A stretch of DNA of 44,869 bases from Propionibacteriaceae bacterium (GCA_009778535.1 WRJP01000001.1:1-44869), one strand, 5' to 3'; shown: positions 31,867 to 40,941, numbered from the stretch's first letter. Notes: generated by a model from the sequence alone, not told the origin. A program made the numbers and translations.

Positions 31867-32268
31867 TTAGAATCCCTTCTGTTCTTTAGGTTCTACGACG
31901 ACGGTGATATGACTTCCGCGCTTCAAGATACGTGAAGCCGAACCCTTGGCTCTGGGTCGGATTCTGCGCAACGTCATGCCGTCGTCAACAAAAGCCTGCG
32001 AAATGAAGAGTTCCTCTGCCCGCAGCCCTTCCACTTCGGAAGCATTAGCTGTTGCCGAAGCCAGCACCTTATACACCGGCTCAGAAGCGGCCTGCGGCGC
32101 AAACTTCAAAACGTCCAAAGCAGCAGGGACATCCATCCCGCGCACCAAATCGACTACTCGGCGTACCTTCGTGGGAGACATCCGAACATGGCGGGCAATG
32201 GCATACGCACCTGACCGCTCACCAAGCAGTGAGTTACGACGGGCACTGGTTTCATTTGTTTTACTCAT
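31867..32268 (-). CDS. rplV: Large ribosomal subunit protein L22
   Basis: The 133-residue L22 shows HVRMSPTKVRRVVDLVRG and the tunnel-lining hairpin region RRIRPRAKGSASRILKRGSH. ATG 32268 with GGAG eight bases upstream is preferred to GTG 32277. Confidence 0.96.
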   Translation of the reverse strand: MSKTNETSARRNSLLGERSGAYAIARHVRMSPTKVRRVVDLVRGMDVPAALDVLKFAPQAASEPVYKVLASATANASEVEGLRAEELFISQAFVDDGMTLRRIRPRAKGSASRILKRGSHITVVVEPKEQKGF

Positions 32269-32282
32269 TTGAACCACTCCCT

Positions 32283-32564
32283 CTAGCGCCGACGCGCTTT
32301 CTTGTCGTCTTTTACGTGACCGCGGTAGGTGCGAGTCGGAGCGAATTCACCGAGTTTGTGCCCGATCATCGACTCGGTTACGAACACCGGCACATGTTTG
32401 CGTCCATCGTGAACCGCAATGGTATGTCCGATCATGTCCGGCGTAATCATTGAGCGCCGCGACCAAGTCTTTATTACCTGCTTGTTGCCCTTTTCGTTCT
32501 GTGCATCTACTTTCTTTTGTAGATGATCGTCTACGAAAGGACCTTTCTTTAAGCTACGTGGCAT
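32283..32564 (-). CDS. rpsS: Small ribosomal subunit protein S19
   Basis: The 93-residue S19 shows MPRSLKKGPFVDDHLQKKVD and the signature IGHKLGEFAPTRTYRGH. It sits in the 30S head near the A site. Confidence 0.97.
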   Translation of the reverse strand: MPRSLKKGPFVDDHLQKKVDAQNEKGNKQVIKTWSRRSMITPDMIGHTIAVHDGRKHVPVFVTESMIGHKLGEFAPTRTYRGHVKDDKKARRR

Positions 32565-32575
32565 ATCAGTTCCTA

Positions 32576-33412
32576 TCAGCGCTTCTTGCCGGACTTGCGA
32601 CGACGTATGATCATTCGACTACTTGCTTTGTTCTTATCTCGGGTACGACCCTCTTTTTTGCCCCATGGCGTTGAGGGATGACGGCCTCCAGAGGATTTGC
32701 CTTCGCCACCACCATGCGGATGGTCAATCGGGTTCATTGCGACACCGCGAACTGTTGGCCGTACACCCTTCCAGCGCATCCGGCCAGCTTTACCCCAGTT
32801 GATGTTTGATTGTTCGGCGTTACCAACTTCGCCTACTGTCGCGCGGCAGCGAATGTCCACCATGCGCATTTCGCCAGATGGAAGCCGCAACGTTGCATAG
32901 CGGCCTTCACGAGCTACGAGCTGGATGCGCGCACCGGCGGAACGTCCCAACTTGGCACTGCCTCCCGGACGCATTTCCACCGCATGAACCACAGTACCGA
33001 CTGGGATATTACGCAGCGGAAGATTATTGCCAGGTTTAATATCTGCGCCTTCGCCAGCTTCAACCATTGCCCCTTGAGCTAGACCCAACGGAGCGATAAT
33101 GTAACGCTTTTCGCCATCAAGGTAGTGCAAGAGTGCAATACGGGCTGTGCGGTTCGGATCGTATTCGATATGCGCAACTTTGGCCGGAATACCGTCCTTG
33201 TCATAGCGTTTGAAGTCAATGAGACGGTATGCCTGCTTGTGACCTCCACCGATGTGTCGGGTTGTGATACGCCCGGAGCTGTTGCGTCCCCCAGTCTTTG
33301 GCTTTGGTACCAGCAGCGATTTTTCCGGAGTTGAACGAGTCAACTCACCGAAATCCGCAACTGAGGAGCCTCTGCGCCCTGGAGTTGTCGGCTTGTATTT
33401 AAGAATTGCCAT
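32576..33412 (-). CDS. rplB: Large ribosomal subunit protein L2
   Basis: The 278-residue L2 starts MAILKYKPTTPGRRGSSVAD and has the peptidyl-transferase-proximal block VAMNPIDHPHGGGEGKSSGG, including the conserved histidine in DHPHGGGEG. It follows rplW by 13 bases. Confidence 0.97.
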   Translation of the reverse strand: MAILKYKPTTPGRRGSSVADFGELTRSTPEKSLLVPKPKTGGRNSSGRITTRHIGGGHKQAYRLIDFKRYDKDGIPAKVAHIEYDPNRTARIALLHYLDGEKRYIIAPLGLAQGAMVEAGEGADIKPGNNLPLRNIPVGTVVHAVEMRPGGSAKLGRSAGARIQLVAREGRYATLRLPSGEMRMVDIRCRATVGEVGNAEQSNINWGKAGRMRWKGVRPTVRGVAMNPIDHPHGGGEGKSSGGRHPSTPWGKKEGRTRDKNKASSRMIIRRRKSGKKR

Positions 33413-33425
33413 TATCGCCCCCTAC

Positions 33426-33731
33426 TCAGACCGATGGTCCTGAGAAGATGTCAATCCGCTGCCCTTCGGCAACGCTGACGATTGCTCGCTTGGTATCTGG
33501 GCGCTTTCCCCAGCCTGCCCTAGTCCGGCGACGCTTCCCATTTCTGTTGATGGTGTTAACCGCAGTGACCTTGACATTGAAAAGCTGCTCGACCGCGATC
33601 TTTATCTCTGTCTTGTTTGCATTCGGGGCGACGATGAAGGTGTATTTGTTTTCATCAAGGAGCCCGTAGCTCTTTTCGGAAACCACTGGTGCCAACAGTA
33701 CGTCACGGTGGTGATTCAAAAAGTTACTCAT
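33426..33731 (-). CDS. rplW: Large ribosomal subunit protein L23
   Basis: The 101-residue L23 shows VLLAPVVSEKSYGLLDENKY and VKVTAVNTINRNGKRRRTR. It is the docking site for SRP and trigger factor at the exit tunnel. The ATG overlaps the rplD stop by 8 bases. Confidence 0.97.
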   Translation of the reverse strand: MSNFLNHHRDVLLAPVVSEKSYGLLDENKYTFIVAPNANKTEIKIAVEQLFNVKVTAVNTINRNGKRRRTRAGWGKRPDTKRAIVSVAEGQRIDIFSGPSV

Positions 33732-34926
33732 CAGTTGCCTCCGCTTCGCTCACTTTCTTCGTCCTACGAACCGCAGGTTTGGCGGGCTTTTCAGCCTCCG
33801 CAACCGCGACAGCCTCGGCTACTGCTGCTTCAGCTTCAGCCAGGATGTCCACCTTTGGCTTCGCAGTCCGCTTCGCAGCAGGCTTGGCTGGTGCCTTCGC
33901 CACAGCCTCGCTAGCTTTATCGGCTGCTGCGTCAACAACCTGAGTCACCTTGGGCTTGGGGGTTCGCTTCACGGCTGGCTTCTTGGGTGCAGCCTCGGCA
34001 GTTTCAACAGTTTCGCTGGCCGGTTCTGCTGCTGCTTCGACTACCGGCTTTGGTTTTGGAGTCCGCTTGGCTGCTGGTTTCTTTACGACTTCGGCTACTG
34101 CGGCAACTGCCTTATCAGCAGCGTTGTCTGACGCCTCCACTACTTCGGCTACAACTTCTTCGGTTACCGCAGCTTCAGTTTCAACTTCTGCCTCAGCTTC
34201 GGGAGCAGCTTCGACGACTTCAGTCTTCTTTGGCGTTCGAGCTTTGCTGGCCGTCTTAGTCGTTGCAGCCTCGTCTTTATCAGCTTTGGCTTCGACTGCG
34301 ACAGTGACCACATCGCCGTCAACGAACTGGGCGAAAGCCGCAGCTGTGAAAACTACCTGATCGGCGCGCAGTACGTCATAGCTATTGAGTTGATCTACGG
34401 CGATTGCCAACATCGAGGGGACGTTCCGCAGGCTCATCCAAGCTACGTCTTCGTCTCGGGTAATGACTACCAATACTTTCTGATCGGCGATTGCCGCTAA
34501 CGCTTTCAGAGCGGCCTTTGTTGAAGGTGTTTCGCCTTCCACAAGGTTGTTGACCACATGAATACGATCTTCACGGGCGCGATCAGACAGTGCGCCGCGT
34601 AGGGCTGCTGCAATCATTTTCTTTGGCGTGCGCTGGGAATAGTCACGCGGCTTCGGGCCGTGTGCTACTCCGCCGCCAGTCCACTGCGGGGCTCTTCTGG
34701 AGCCGTGACGGGCGCGGCCGGTGCCTTTTTGCCGCCACGGTTTCGCGCCACCGCCGGAAACTTCGCCGCGCGTAAGTGTGGAATGTGTGCCTTGGCGGGC
34801 TGCTGCCAGTTGCGCCACAACGACCTGATGAATCAACGGAACATTGGTTTGCACATCGAAGAATTCAACAGGGAGCTGCACTGCTGTCTCGGCGTCAAGA
34901 ATACGTGCGCTTCTAACTTCGCTCAT
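33724..34926 (-). CDS. rplD: Large ribosomal subunit protein L4 with long histone-H1-like C-terminal tail
   Basis: Residues 1-205 are an ordinary L4: the extended loop GEVSGGGAKPWRQKGTGRAR (54-73) reaches the exit tunnel, and GPKPRDYSQRTPKKM follows. Usual L4 length is about 200-220. Residues 211-400 are an added tail of Ala, Glu, Val, Lys and Pro. It contains imperfect basic repeats: KARTPKK (228), AAKRTPKPK (285), AVKRTPKPK (318), AAKRTAKPK (350) and AVRRTKK (385), alternating with acidic Ala/Glu stretches. The frame is intact and rplW overlaps its end, so this is not an assembly fusion. The repeats resemble histone H1 or HupB tails. The ATG overlaps the rplC stop (ATGA). Confidence 0.95.
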   Translation of the reverse strand: MSEVRSARILDAETAVQLPVEFFDVQTNVPLIHQVVVAQLAAARQGTHSTLTRGEVSGGGAKPWRQKGTGRARHGSRRAPQWTGGGVAHGPKPRDYSQRTPKKMIAAALRGALSDRAREDRIHVVNNLVEGETPSTKAALKALAAIADQKVLVVITRDEDVAWMSLRNVPSMLAIAVDQLNSYDVLRADQVVFTAAAFAQFVDGDVVTVAVEAKADKDEAATTKTASKARTPKKTEVVEAAPEAEAEVETEAAVTEEVVAEVVEASDNAADKAVAAVAEVVKKPAAKRTPKPKPVVEAAAEPASETVETAEAAPKKPAVKRTPKPKVTQVVDAAADKASEAVAKAPAKPAAKRTAKPKVDILAEAEAAVAEAVAVAEAEKPAKPAVRRTKKVSEAEATDE

Positions 34927-35579
34927 ACCTGGGCTCCCTTCTTGGCAGCGCTACGAAGCACAACGAGGGCTCCCTTGGGGCCAGGGATACTTCCCTTAAC
35001 CAAGATCAGCCCTCGTTCGCTATCTACCGCATGAATTGAGAGATTTTGTACCGTCACGCGTTCCAGACCCATTCGTCCTGCCATTCGGGTGCCCTTAAAA
35101 ACGCGACCCGGTGTGGCGCAGGCTCCGATGCTGCCTGGAGAACGATGCTTACGGTGAACGCCATGACTGGCACGCAGTCCGTGGAAGCCGTGACGCTTCA
35201 TGACACCGGCGGTACCTTTGCCCTTGGTGATACCTGTCACGTCGATAATCTCGCCGTTTGTGAAGGTGTCAACGGTCAATTCCTGACCCAGGGTGTAGCT
35301 CGCGGCATCAGCGGTGCGTAACTCAACCAGATGTTTTCTGGGAGTAACGTCGGCTCGCTTGAAGTGTCCCGCTGCCGGTTTGGTGACTGACTTGGCCTTG
35401 ACTTGGCCGAATCCTAGTTGAACTGCCAGATAACCATCGGAATCTGGGGTGCGAATCTGGGTGACTACGCAAGGACCGGCTTGAATAACTGTTACGGGTA
35501 CGACTTTGTTGTTCTCGTCCCAGACTTGGGTCATCCCAAGTTTGGTGCCGAGTAGCCCCTTAATGTTTCTATCGCTCAT
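34923..35579 (-). CDS. rplC: Large ribosomal subunit protein L3
   Basis: The 218-residue L3 starts MSDRNIKGLLGTKLGMTQVW and has the signature KGKGTAGVMKRHGFHGLRAS. ATG 35579 is chosen over the longer frame to 35633, which overlaps rpsJ. It is an early 50S assembly protein. Confidence 0.97.
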   Translation of the reverse strand: MSDRNIKGLLGTKLGMTQVWDENNKVVPVTVIQAGPCVVTQIRTPDSDGYLAVQLGFGQVKAKSVTKPAAGHFKRADVTPRKHLVELRTADAASYTLGQELTVDTFTNGEIIDVTGITKGKGTAGVMKRHGFHGLRASHGVHRKHRSPGSIGACATPGRVFKGTRMAGRMGLERVTVQNLSIHAVDSERGLILVKGSIPGPKGALVVLRSAAKKGAQV

Positions 35580-35589
35580 GTCCAGCGCC

Positions 35590-35901
35590 TCACGGAAGTT
35601 TGATCTCGATGTCAACACCAGCAGGAAGATCAAGCCGCATCAATGAGTCGACTGTCTTAGGTGTGGGATCGAGAATATCGATGAGCCGTTTGTGGGTGCG
35701 CATTTCAAAATGCTCACGGCTGTCCTTGTACTTATGAGGGGAACGGATTACGCAGAACACGTTCTTTTCGGTGGGCAACGGCACTGGTCCGGCTACTTTG
35801 GCACCGGTACGGGTCACTGTATCGACGATCTTTTTCGCCGAGGAGTCGATGACCTCGTGGTCGTAAGCCCGGAGTCTTATCCGGATCTTCTGAGTCGCCA
35901 C
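35590..35901 (-). CDS. rpsJ: Small ribosomal subunit protein S10
   Basis: The 103-residue S10 shows IRIRLRAYDHEVIDSSAKKI and the signature SPHKYKDSREHFEMRTHKR. It is the first gene of the S10 operon and also a NusB partner in antitermination. The start is GTG at 35901 with AAGGA six bases upstream. A 28-codon open frame (35901-35987) ends over this start codon. Confidence 0.97.
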   Translation of the reverse strand: MATQKIRIRLRAYDHEVIDSSAKKIVDTVTRTGAKVAGPVPLPTEKNVFCVIRSPHKYKDSREHFEMRTHKRLIDILDPTPKTVDSLMRLDLPAGVDIEIKLP

Positions 35902-36321
35902 TATCTGTCCTTTGCTATCGCAGGTTTTCGTGCTGTCAGCATGTGGCTTTCAGCTTGATCACCTCTGGTATTTTCGGCTTGGTGCATCTATCCAATCCGA
36001 GGCGTTCCTCCGGTACCCGATGTCGGGTGTGTCGCATCGATTCTTGGCCGCGCGTAACCACAGATTGTTGGGTAACGGTTGAGCCAGATACATATCGCAC
36101 CTAACATTCCGGGAGTCCACGCTGGGTGTACGCACCGGAGCAACCTGTCTATTTTGCCATGAACACCGCTGTGGCTACAAATCGGTGGTAAAACCTTTTC
36201 AGACAAGCACCGCTAACCATTTGATTGTCCGCGATCGGACTATCCCAGAGTTGAGCAGCGACCCGCAGAACCTGTACGGATGGGTCAAGTCATTTAGCTG
36301 TTGATGCGATGTTTCCATTAG
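35902..36321. other. Upstream region of the S10 operon
   Basis: No convincing protein gene is present. The region must hold the S10 promoter. On the minus strand a TAGACA (36146-36151) followed by GGTTGCTCCGGTG is the most promoter-like -10, but a matching -35 is poor. An inverted repeat CCCGA-CAT-CGGG lies near 36020. A 28-codon frame, 35901-35987, overlaps the rpsJ start (TAGTG). Confidence 0.4.
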
Positions 36322-36464
36322 TTAGGTTCACGTCGTGCATGTGCGTAGGCGACGATGACGATTTCTGAACCTGTGGTGTAGTAGAGACAGTTGAAGATGG
36401 CATGGCTACCGCCTCGGATACCCATGACCAGCCCAGGTGATGGCTGGCGGTAAGGCTGGTCTAA
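36322..36464 (-). pseudogene. Remnant of a ParE/RelE-family toxin gene
   Basis: The minus-strand frame ending in TAA at 36322-36324 reads ...QPSPGLVMGIRGGSHAIF then NCLYYTTGSEIVIVAYAHAR and REPN. This is the C-terminal strand-strand-helix of ParE/RelE toxins (P-G-x-R-x-G-S/Y-x-IFY, then EIVI-x-AxAH-x-RR). A stop just upstream and the terC 3' end leave no room for the N-terminal half. No antitoxin is adjacent. The fragment may be decayed or cut by rearrangement. Confidence 0.65.
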
Positions 36465-37483
36465 TCAGCCAGCTCCCGATTTTCAGCTTCTGGTTGTTCG
36501 GCAGACTCAGCTTCACTTCGTTTACGGGAAACTGTCAGGCTGGCGATAGCGGTGATGGCAAGCGTAGCGACAATGACCAGCAGCGATGCCCAGATCGGTA
36601 TCTCGCCGTTGAAACCCAACCTCTGATCCCAGCCATAACCGTGCATGGCTTCCAAAAGCATTTTCACACCGATAAAACCCAAGATTATTGAAAGACCGAC
36701 AGAAAGATAGATCAACCGTTCCAGTAATCCCCCAAGTAAGAAGTAGAGCTGCCGTAACCCCATGAGTGCAAAGACGTTAGCTGTGAAAACAATGTAGGGC
36801 TCTTGCGTCAACCCAAAGATGGCCGGAATCGAATCGACGGCGAACAACACATCCGTGCTTCCCAAAGCGACCAGCACAACCAGCATCGGTGTGATTAGGC
36901 GCTTGCCATTCTCGACAACCACTAACTTCGTTTCACGATAATCATCGGTAGCTGGAAAGACCCGCTTAACCCAGCGCAGTAACGCATTTTCTGGCGCTTC
37001 CTCCTCCTCGCCTTTACGGTAATCGAGAAATAACTTGATGGCCGTAAAAATCAAGAAGACACCAAAGACGAAGAAAATCCACACGAACCGGGCAACCAGT
37101 GCCGCGCCGAGAGCTATGAAAATCCCACGGAACACCAATGCGAGCATTATCCCAATCATCAGAGCGAACTGCTGGAGATGCCTGGGAACCTTCAAAGCTG
37201 ACATTATGAGGATAAATATGAACAAATTGTCCATAGACAGGCTGTATTCAGTCAGATAGCCCGCAAAGAACTCTGCCCCAAAACGCGGTCCAGCAAAGAC
37301 CAAGATTCCAATACCGAAGATGATCGCCAAGCTGACAAAGACACCGATAGCGATGCCGCATTCTTTCATGGAAGGTTCATGCGGACGGCGTCCAATAATG
37401 GCCAGATCAACCACCATGATCGCTGTCAAACCAACCAGAGTGAGTACCCACATCAGGGGGGGTACGTTCATCAAAGACTCCAC
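36461..37483 (-). CDS. TerC-family membrane protein
   Basis: The protein (340 residues from GTG 37483) has about nine hydrophobic segments and the TerC acidic motifs: EYSLSMDNLFIFILIM and GSTDVLFAVDSIPAIFGLT. TerC/Alx-type proteins are linked to metal (manganese) export and metalation of secreted proteins, and to tellurite resistance. AGGAGG lies seven bases before GTG 37483; GTG 37489 is too close and ATG 37471 is an alternative. It follows glnS by 19 bases. Confidence 0.93.
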   Translation of the reverse strand: MESLMNVPPLMWVLTLVGLTAIMVVDLAIIGRRPHEPSMKECGIAIGVFVSLAIIFGIGILVFAGPRFGAEFFAGYLTEYSLSMDNLFIFILIMSALKVPRHLQQFALMIGIMLALVFRGIFIALGAALVARFVWIFFVFGVFLIFTAIKLFLDYRKGEEEEAPENALLRWVKRVFPATDDYRETKLVVVENGKRLITPMLVVLVALGSTDVLFAVDSIPAIFGLTQEPYIVFTANVFALMGLRQLYFLLGGLLERLIYLSVGLSIILGFIGVKMLLEAMHGYGWDQRLGFNGEIPIWASLLVIVATLAITAIASLTVSRKRSEAESAEQPEAENRELAD

Positions 37484-37502
37484 CGGCACACCTCCTGTAG
37501 GT

Positions 37503-39197
37503 CTACTGCGTCCGTTTCTTAATGTTTGCCCATTCGTCGCGCAATCCTAGCGTGCGATGAAAAACGAGGTCGGTTACGTCAGGATTTTCTTCCCTAGCGA
37601 AATATCCCAACCGCTCAAACTGCACAACCTCCCCCAGGGCAGTATCGACCAATGCAGGCTCAACTTTGCAGTTTTCCAAACACTCAACCGAAGCTGGATT
37701 CAAATCATCAAGTGGATCACCACTGGCCTCCCCCGGAACCTCAGTGGAAAACAACCTGTCATACAAAAAGACCTGAGCATCAACAGCATGTGCCGCACTG
37801 ACCCAATGCATCGTCGATTTCACCTTACGCCCATCAGGAGCATCCCCGCCGCGAGTCGCCGGATCATAGCTGGCCTGAACTTCTACTACATTACCCGCTG
37901 CATCTTTAACCACGTCATGCGCCGAGATAAAATACGCGCCACGCAGCCGCACTTCACGCCCAACCGAAAGTCGGAAAAACTTCGGCGGCGGGATTTCAGC
38001 AAAATCGTCCTGCTCGATATAGAGCACCCCAGCGAACGGAACTGATCGGGTTCCAGCACCAGCGTCTTCGGGATTATTCATGACCTCGAAATACTCAACG
38101 ACCGGTGTACCATCGGCATTTTGCGGCCAGTTAGTAATCACAAGTTTCAACGGGCGCAACACCGCCATCCGACGTTGCGAAACCCGATTCAACTCGGCAC
38201 GTACGAAAGCTTCCAATTCTTCAATGGAATGCCGGGCATTAGTTTTATTCACACCAATATGGGTACAAAACGCTCGAATAGCCGCCGCCGGAAAACCCCG
38301 CCGCCGTAAACCAGACAACGTTGGCATTCGCGGGTCATCCCAACCAGTAACTATCTGATCAGTGATTAACTTCAACAATTTCCGCTTACTAGTGACAGTA
38401 TGAGTCAACTCCAAACGGGCAAACTCCAACTGCTGCGGCTTCTCAAACGGTAAATCCAACTGGGATAAATACCACTCATACAACGGCCGATGCGCGACAA
38501 ACTCCAACGTACACATCGAATGAGTGACCCCTTCAATAGCATCCGACTGGCCATGCGCCCAATCATACGTAGGATAGATACTCCAAACAGTCCCAGTACG
38601 GTGATGCGCCAACTTACGAATCCGATACATAACCGGATCGCGCAACTGCATATTTTCGGACTGCATATCAATCTTGGCACGCAGCACCTTAGACCCATCC
38701 TCAAACTCCCCGGCTCGCATCTGGCGAAACAACGCCAAACTTTCTTCAATTGGCCGATCACGGAAAGGGCTCTCTATCCCCCGATTACCATAGCCGCCAC
38801 GCTGCGCTGAGATAGTTTCGGCGTCCTGCTCATCGACATATGCCAACCCCTTCTCGATGAGATTTTCAGCCCACTCGTAGAGCTTTTCAAAATAGTCCGA
38901 GGCATAGCAGACGCTGTGCGGTGTAAACCCCAGCCACCCGATGTCTTTTATGATCGATTCGACGTATTCGACGTCCTCGGTGTCGGGGTTAGTATCGTCA
39001 AAACGCAGTTTACAAATCCCGCCGAACTGCTCCGCAATCCCAAAATCGGCCGTTATCGCCTTGGCGTGGCCGATATGCAGATAGCCATTCGGCTCGGGTG
39101 GGAACCTGGTCTGCACTCTGCCCGAATAGGTGCCTGCGGCGTTGTCGGCACGCACCACATCTGCTACGAAATCACCAACCGAAGTTTCAACACTCAT
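37503..39197 (-). CDS. glnS: Glutaminyl-tRNA synthetase
   Basis: The 564-residue class I enzyme has RFPPEPNGYLHIGHAK with HIGH at 41-44, the Rossmann block LRFDDTNPDTEDVEYVE (64-80), the acceptor-binding region, and the KMSKS equivalent VTSKRKL (268-274). The two-beta-barrel anticodon-binding domain fills the C-terminus. It charges tRNA-Gln directly. Many actinobacteria lack it and use GatCAB transamidation. The ATG overlaps the stop of the MFS gene (TGATG), so the two are translationally linked. Confidence 0.96.
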   Translation of the reverse strand: MSVETSVGDFVADVVRADNAAGTYSGRVQTRFPPEPNGYLHIGHAKAITADFGIAEQFGGICKLRFDDTNPDTEDVEYVESIIKDIGWLGFTPHSVCYASDYFEKLYEWAENLIEKGLAYVDEQDAETISAQRGGYGNRGIESPFRDRPIEESLALFRQMRAGEFEDGSKVLRAKIDMQSENMQLRDPVMYRIRKLAHHRTGTVWSIYPTYDWAHGQSDAIEGVTHSMCTLEFVAHRPLYEWYLSQLDLPFEKPQQLEFARLELTHTVTSKRKLLKLITDQIVTGWDDPRMPTLSGLRRRGFPAAAIRAFCTHIGVNKTNARHSIEELEAFVRAELNRVSQRRMAVLRPLKLVITNWPQNADGTPVVEYFEVMNNPEDAGAGTRSVPFAGVLYIEQDDFAEIPPPKFFRLSVGREVRLRGAYFISAHDVVKDAAGNVVEVQASYDPATRGGDAPDGRKVKSTMHWVSAAHAVDAQVFLYDRLFSTEVPGEASGDPLDDLNPASVECLENCKVEPALVDTALGEVVQFERLGYFAREENPDVTDLVFHRTLGLRDEWANIKKRTQ

Positions 39198-40513
39198 CAG
39201 GCAATGCTATCGGGTTGTTCGGCTTCAGCTGGAGTTGCCTCAGCAGTGTCGCGTTTGTCCAAGGCCAACACTGCCGGGAATAAAAACGCACAAAGACAAA
39301 CCACAATCATTACTAGGCCAGAGATCAAGAACCAGTTGGCGATACCAGTCACTTCGGCAGCAGTACCTGCAATGACCAATCCTATCGGAGACGCAAGCGA
39401 TACCACCGAGCCGAACAAGCCCATCACCCTGCCCAGTTTCTCTTCTGGGGTGTGTCGTTGGATGATCGTAGTCAACGGCCCGTTGTAGAAAGCGCAAACG
39501 AAACCCATCAGCACACACAACACCGCAAAAGCCCAGAACATATCTGAGGAAAGAAGACCGCTAGCCGCCGTTGTCACCCCAAATCCCAGGCCAGTAAAGA
39601 GCAATAACACCAAGTGGCGTTTGCCACCGCCCCAAGCCATCAGCACCAATGAGCCGGCCAGCAACGCAATCCCAAAGACTCCTTCAATCAGGGAAGCGTG
39701 GTAACCGCCGCCGCCGAAATGCTCTTTTGTCATCAGTGGGAATAGTGCGCCAACTGGTTGGAAGATAAGCATCGCAACGGTACAGATCAGCATCAACTGA
39801 AACAGTCCAGCGTTTCGGTATATTGTCATTAAGCCGTCACGTAGATTAGCCAACACGTTTTGCTGGGCGGCTTCCAGGTTTTTTGCGGTAGGTATCTTCA
39901 CAAACCACAAGCAAACAGCTGCCATGAATGCGCCACTTGCATCCAAAAACATCACGGCTTGGAAACCAATCACGGTGTATAAAAAGATACCCAGAGCTGG
40001 AGCCCCGATACCAGCCACACTCCAAATCAATTGATTTAACGAGTTCAAGCGCAGCAGATGTTTTTCTGGCACCAGCATTGGAGCCGCAGACGTTAAAGCT
40101 GGAGTGCGGAATGCCTGTGCTATTGCCCGTCCGGTGACGATGACCATGATGATAGTCAGACTGGTCTGACCAAGCAAGATGACGACTCCCAAGATCGCCG
40201 AAAGTACCCCTACGCTGACATCAGATATCAGCATGATGGTACGACGGTTGACCCGGTCTGCTAGCACCCCTCCGAAGGGGCTCAGTAATCCGATGGGCAG
40301 TATCGCGAAAATAGTTGTCAGCGAGAGCATCATCGCCGATTCCGTCGTTTCTGTGACGTACCAAATCGCGGCATAGCCGCTCGCATAACTGGTGATAATG
40401 GAGAAGGATTGGCCACCCCAGATGAGGGCGATTACCCGCAACCAATCATGGGGCAGCACCCGTCCGGTCGAAGCTACCAGGACGGGCGAATCAGAGGGGT
40501 TCTCCCTACTCAC
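39197..40513 (-). CDS. MFS exporter, DHA3 (MefA-like) family
   Basis: The 438-residue protein has about 12 hydrophobic helices. Motif A appears as SPFGGVLADRVNRRTIMLIS, followed by RAIAQAFRTPALTSAAPMLV, typical of the macrolide-efflux (Mef) type DHA3 family. Similarity of this kind does not prove macrolide transport. AAGGAGG precedes the GTG at 40513 and lies in the loop of a short AACCG/CGGTT stem. It follows rplL by only 29 bases with no terminator. Confidence 0.88.
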   Translation of the reverse strand: MSRENPSDSPVLVASTGRVLPHDWLRVIALIWGGQSFSIITSYASGYAAIWYVTETTESAMMLSLTTIFAILPIGLLSPFGGVLADRVNRRTIMLISDVSVGVLSAILGVVILLGQTSLTIIMVIVTGRAIAQAFRTPALTSAAPMLVPEKHLLRLNSLNQLIWSVAGIGAPALGIFLYTVIGFQAVMFLDASGAFMAAVCLWFVKIPTAKNLEAAQQNVLANLRDGLMTIYRNAGLFQLMLICTVAMLIFQPVGALFPLMTKEHFGGGGYHASLIEGVFGIALLAGSLVLMAWGGGKRHLVLLLFTGLGFGVTTAASGLLSSDMFWAFAVLCVLMGFVCAFYNGPLTTIIQRHTPEEKLGRVMGLFGSVVSLASPIGLVIAGTAAEVTGIANWFLISGLVMIVVCLCAFLFPAVLALDKRDTAEATPAEAEQPDSIA

Positions 40514-40542
40514 AAGAACCGCCTCCTTACAAACGGTTTATG

Positions 40543-40941
40543 TCATTTAATGCTGACGGCAGCACCAGCGGCTTCGAGAGCGTCCTTGGCCTTGTCGGCA
40601 ACGTCGCGGGTTACCCGCTCTAGGATGATCTTCGGAGCGGCTTCAACCAGATCTTTGGCCTCTTTCAGACCGAGATTGGTGAGGGCGCGTACCTCTTTGA
40701 TGACCTGAATCTTCTTGTCTCCAGCAGAGTCGAGAACGACGTCTACCTCGTTGGAAACTTCGGCTTCTTCGGCGCCTGCGTCGGTAGCAGGAGTGCCAGC
40801 GGCCATGGTCATCGCTACCGGTGCGGCAGCTTTCACGTCGAAGGTTTCCTCGAATACCTTCACAAAATCGCTCAGTTCGATGAGCGTCATTTCCTTGAAT
40901 GCGTCAATCAAGTTCTCGGCAGTAAGTTTTTTGTCAGCCAT
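40543..40941 (-). CDS. rplL: Large ribosomal subunit protein L7/L12
   Basis: The 132-residue stalk protein has an N-terminal dimerisation domain (LIDAFKEMTLIELSDFVKVF), an Ala/Glu hinge and the C-terminal domain VIKEVRALTNLGLKEAKDLV. It recruits translation factors. It follows rplJ after a 37-base gap, the usual order. Confidence 0.97.
   Translation of the reverse strand: MADKKLTAENLIDAFKEMTLIELSDFVKVFEETFDVKAAAPVAMTMAAGTPATDAGAEEAEVSNEVDVVLDSAGDKKIQVIKEVRALTNLGLKEAKDLVEAAPKIILERVTRDVADKAKDALEAAGAAVSIK

Noticed and set aside
35988..36206. Minus-strand 72-codon frame upstream of rpsJ
   Set aside because: No ribosome-binding site and no protein-like composition. It covers the likely S10 promoter area.
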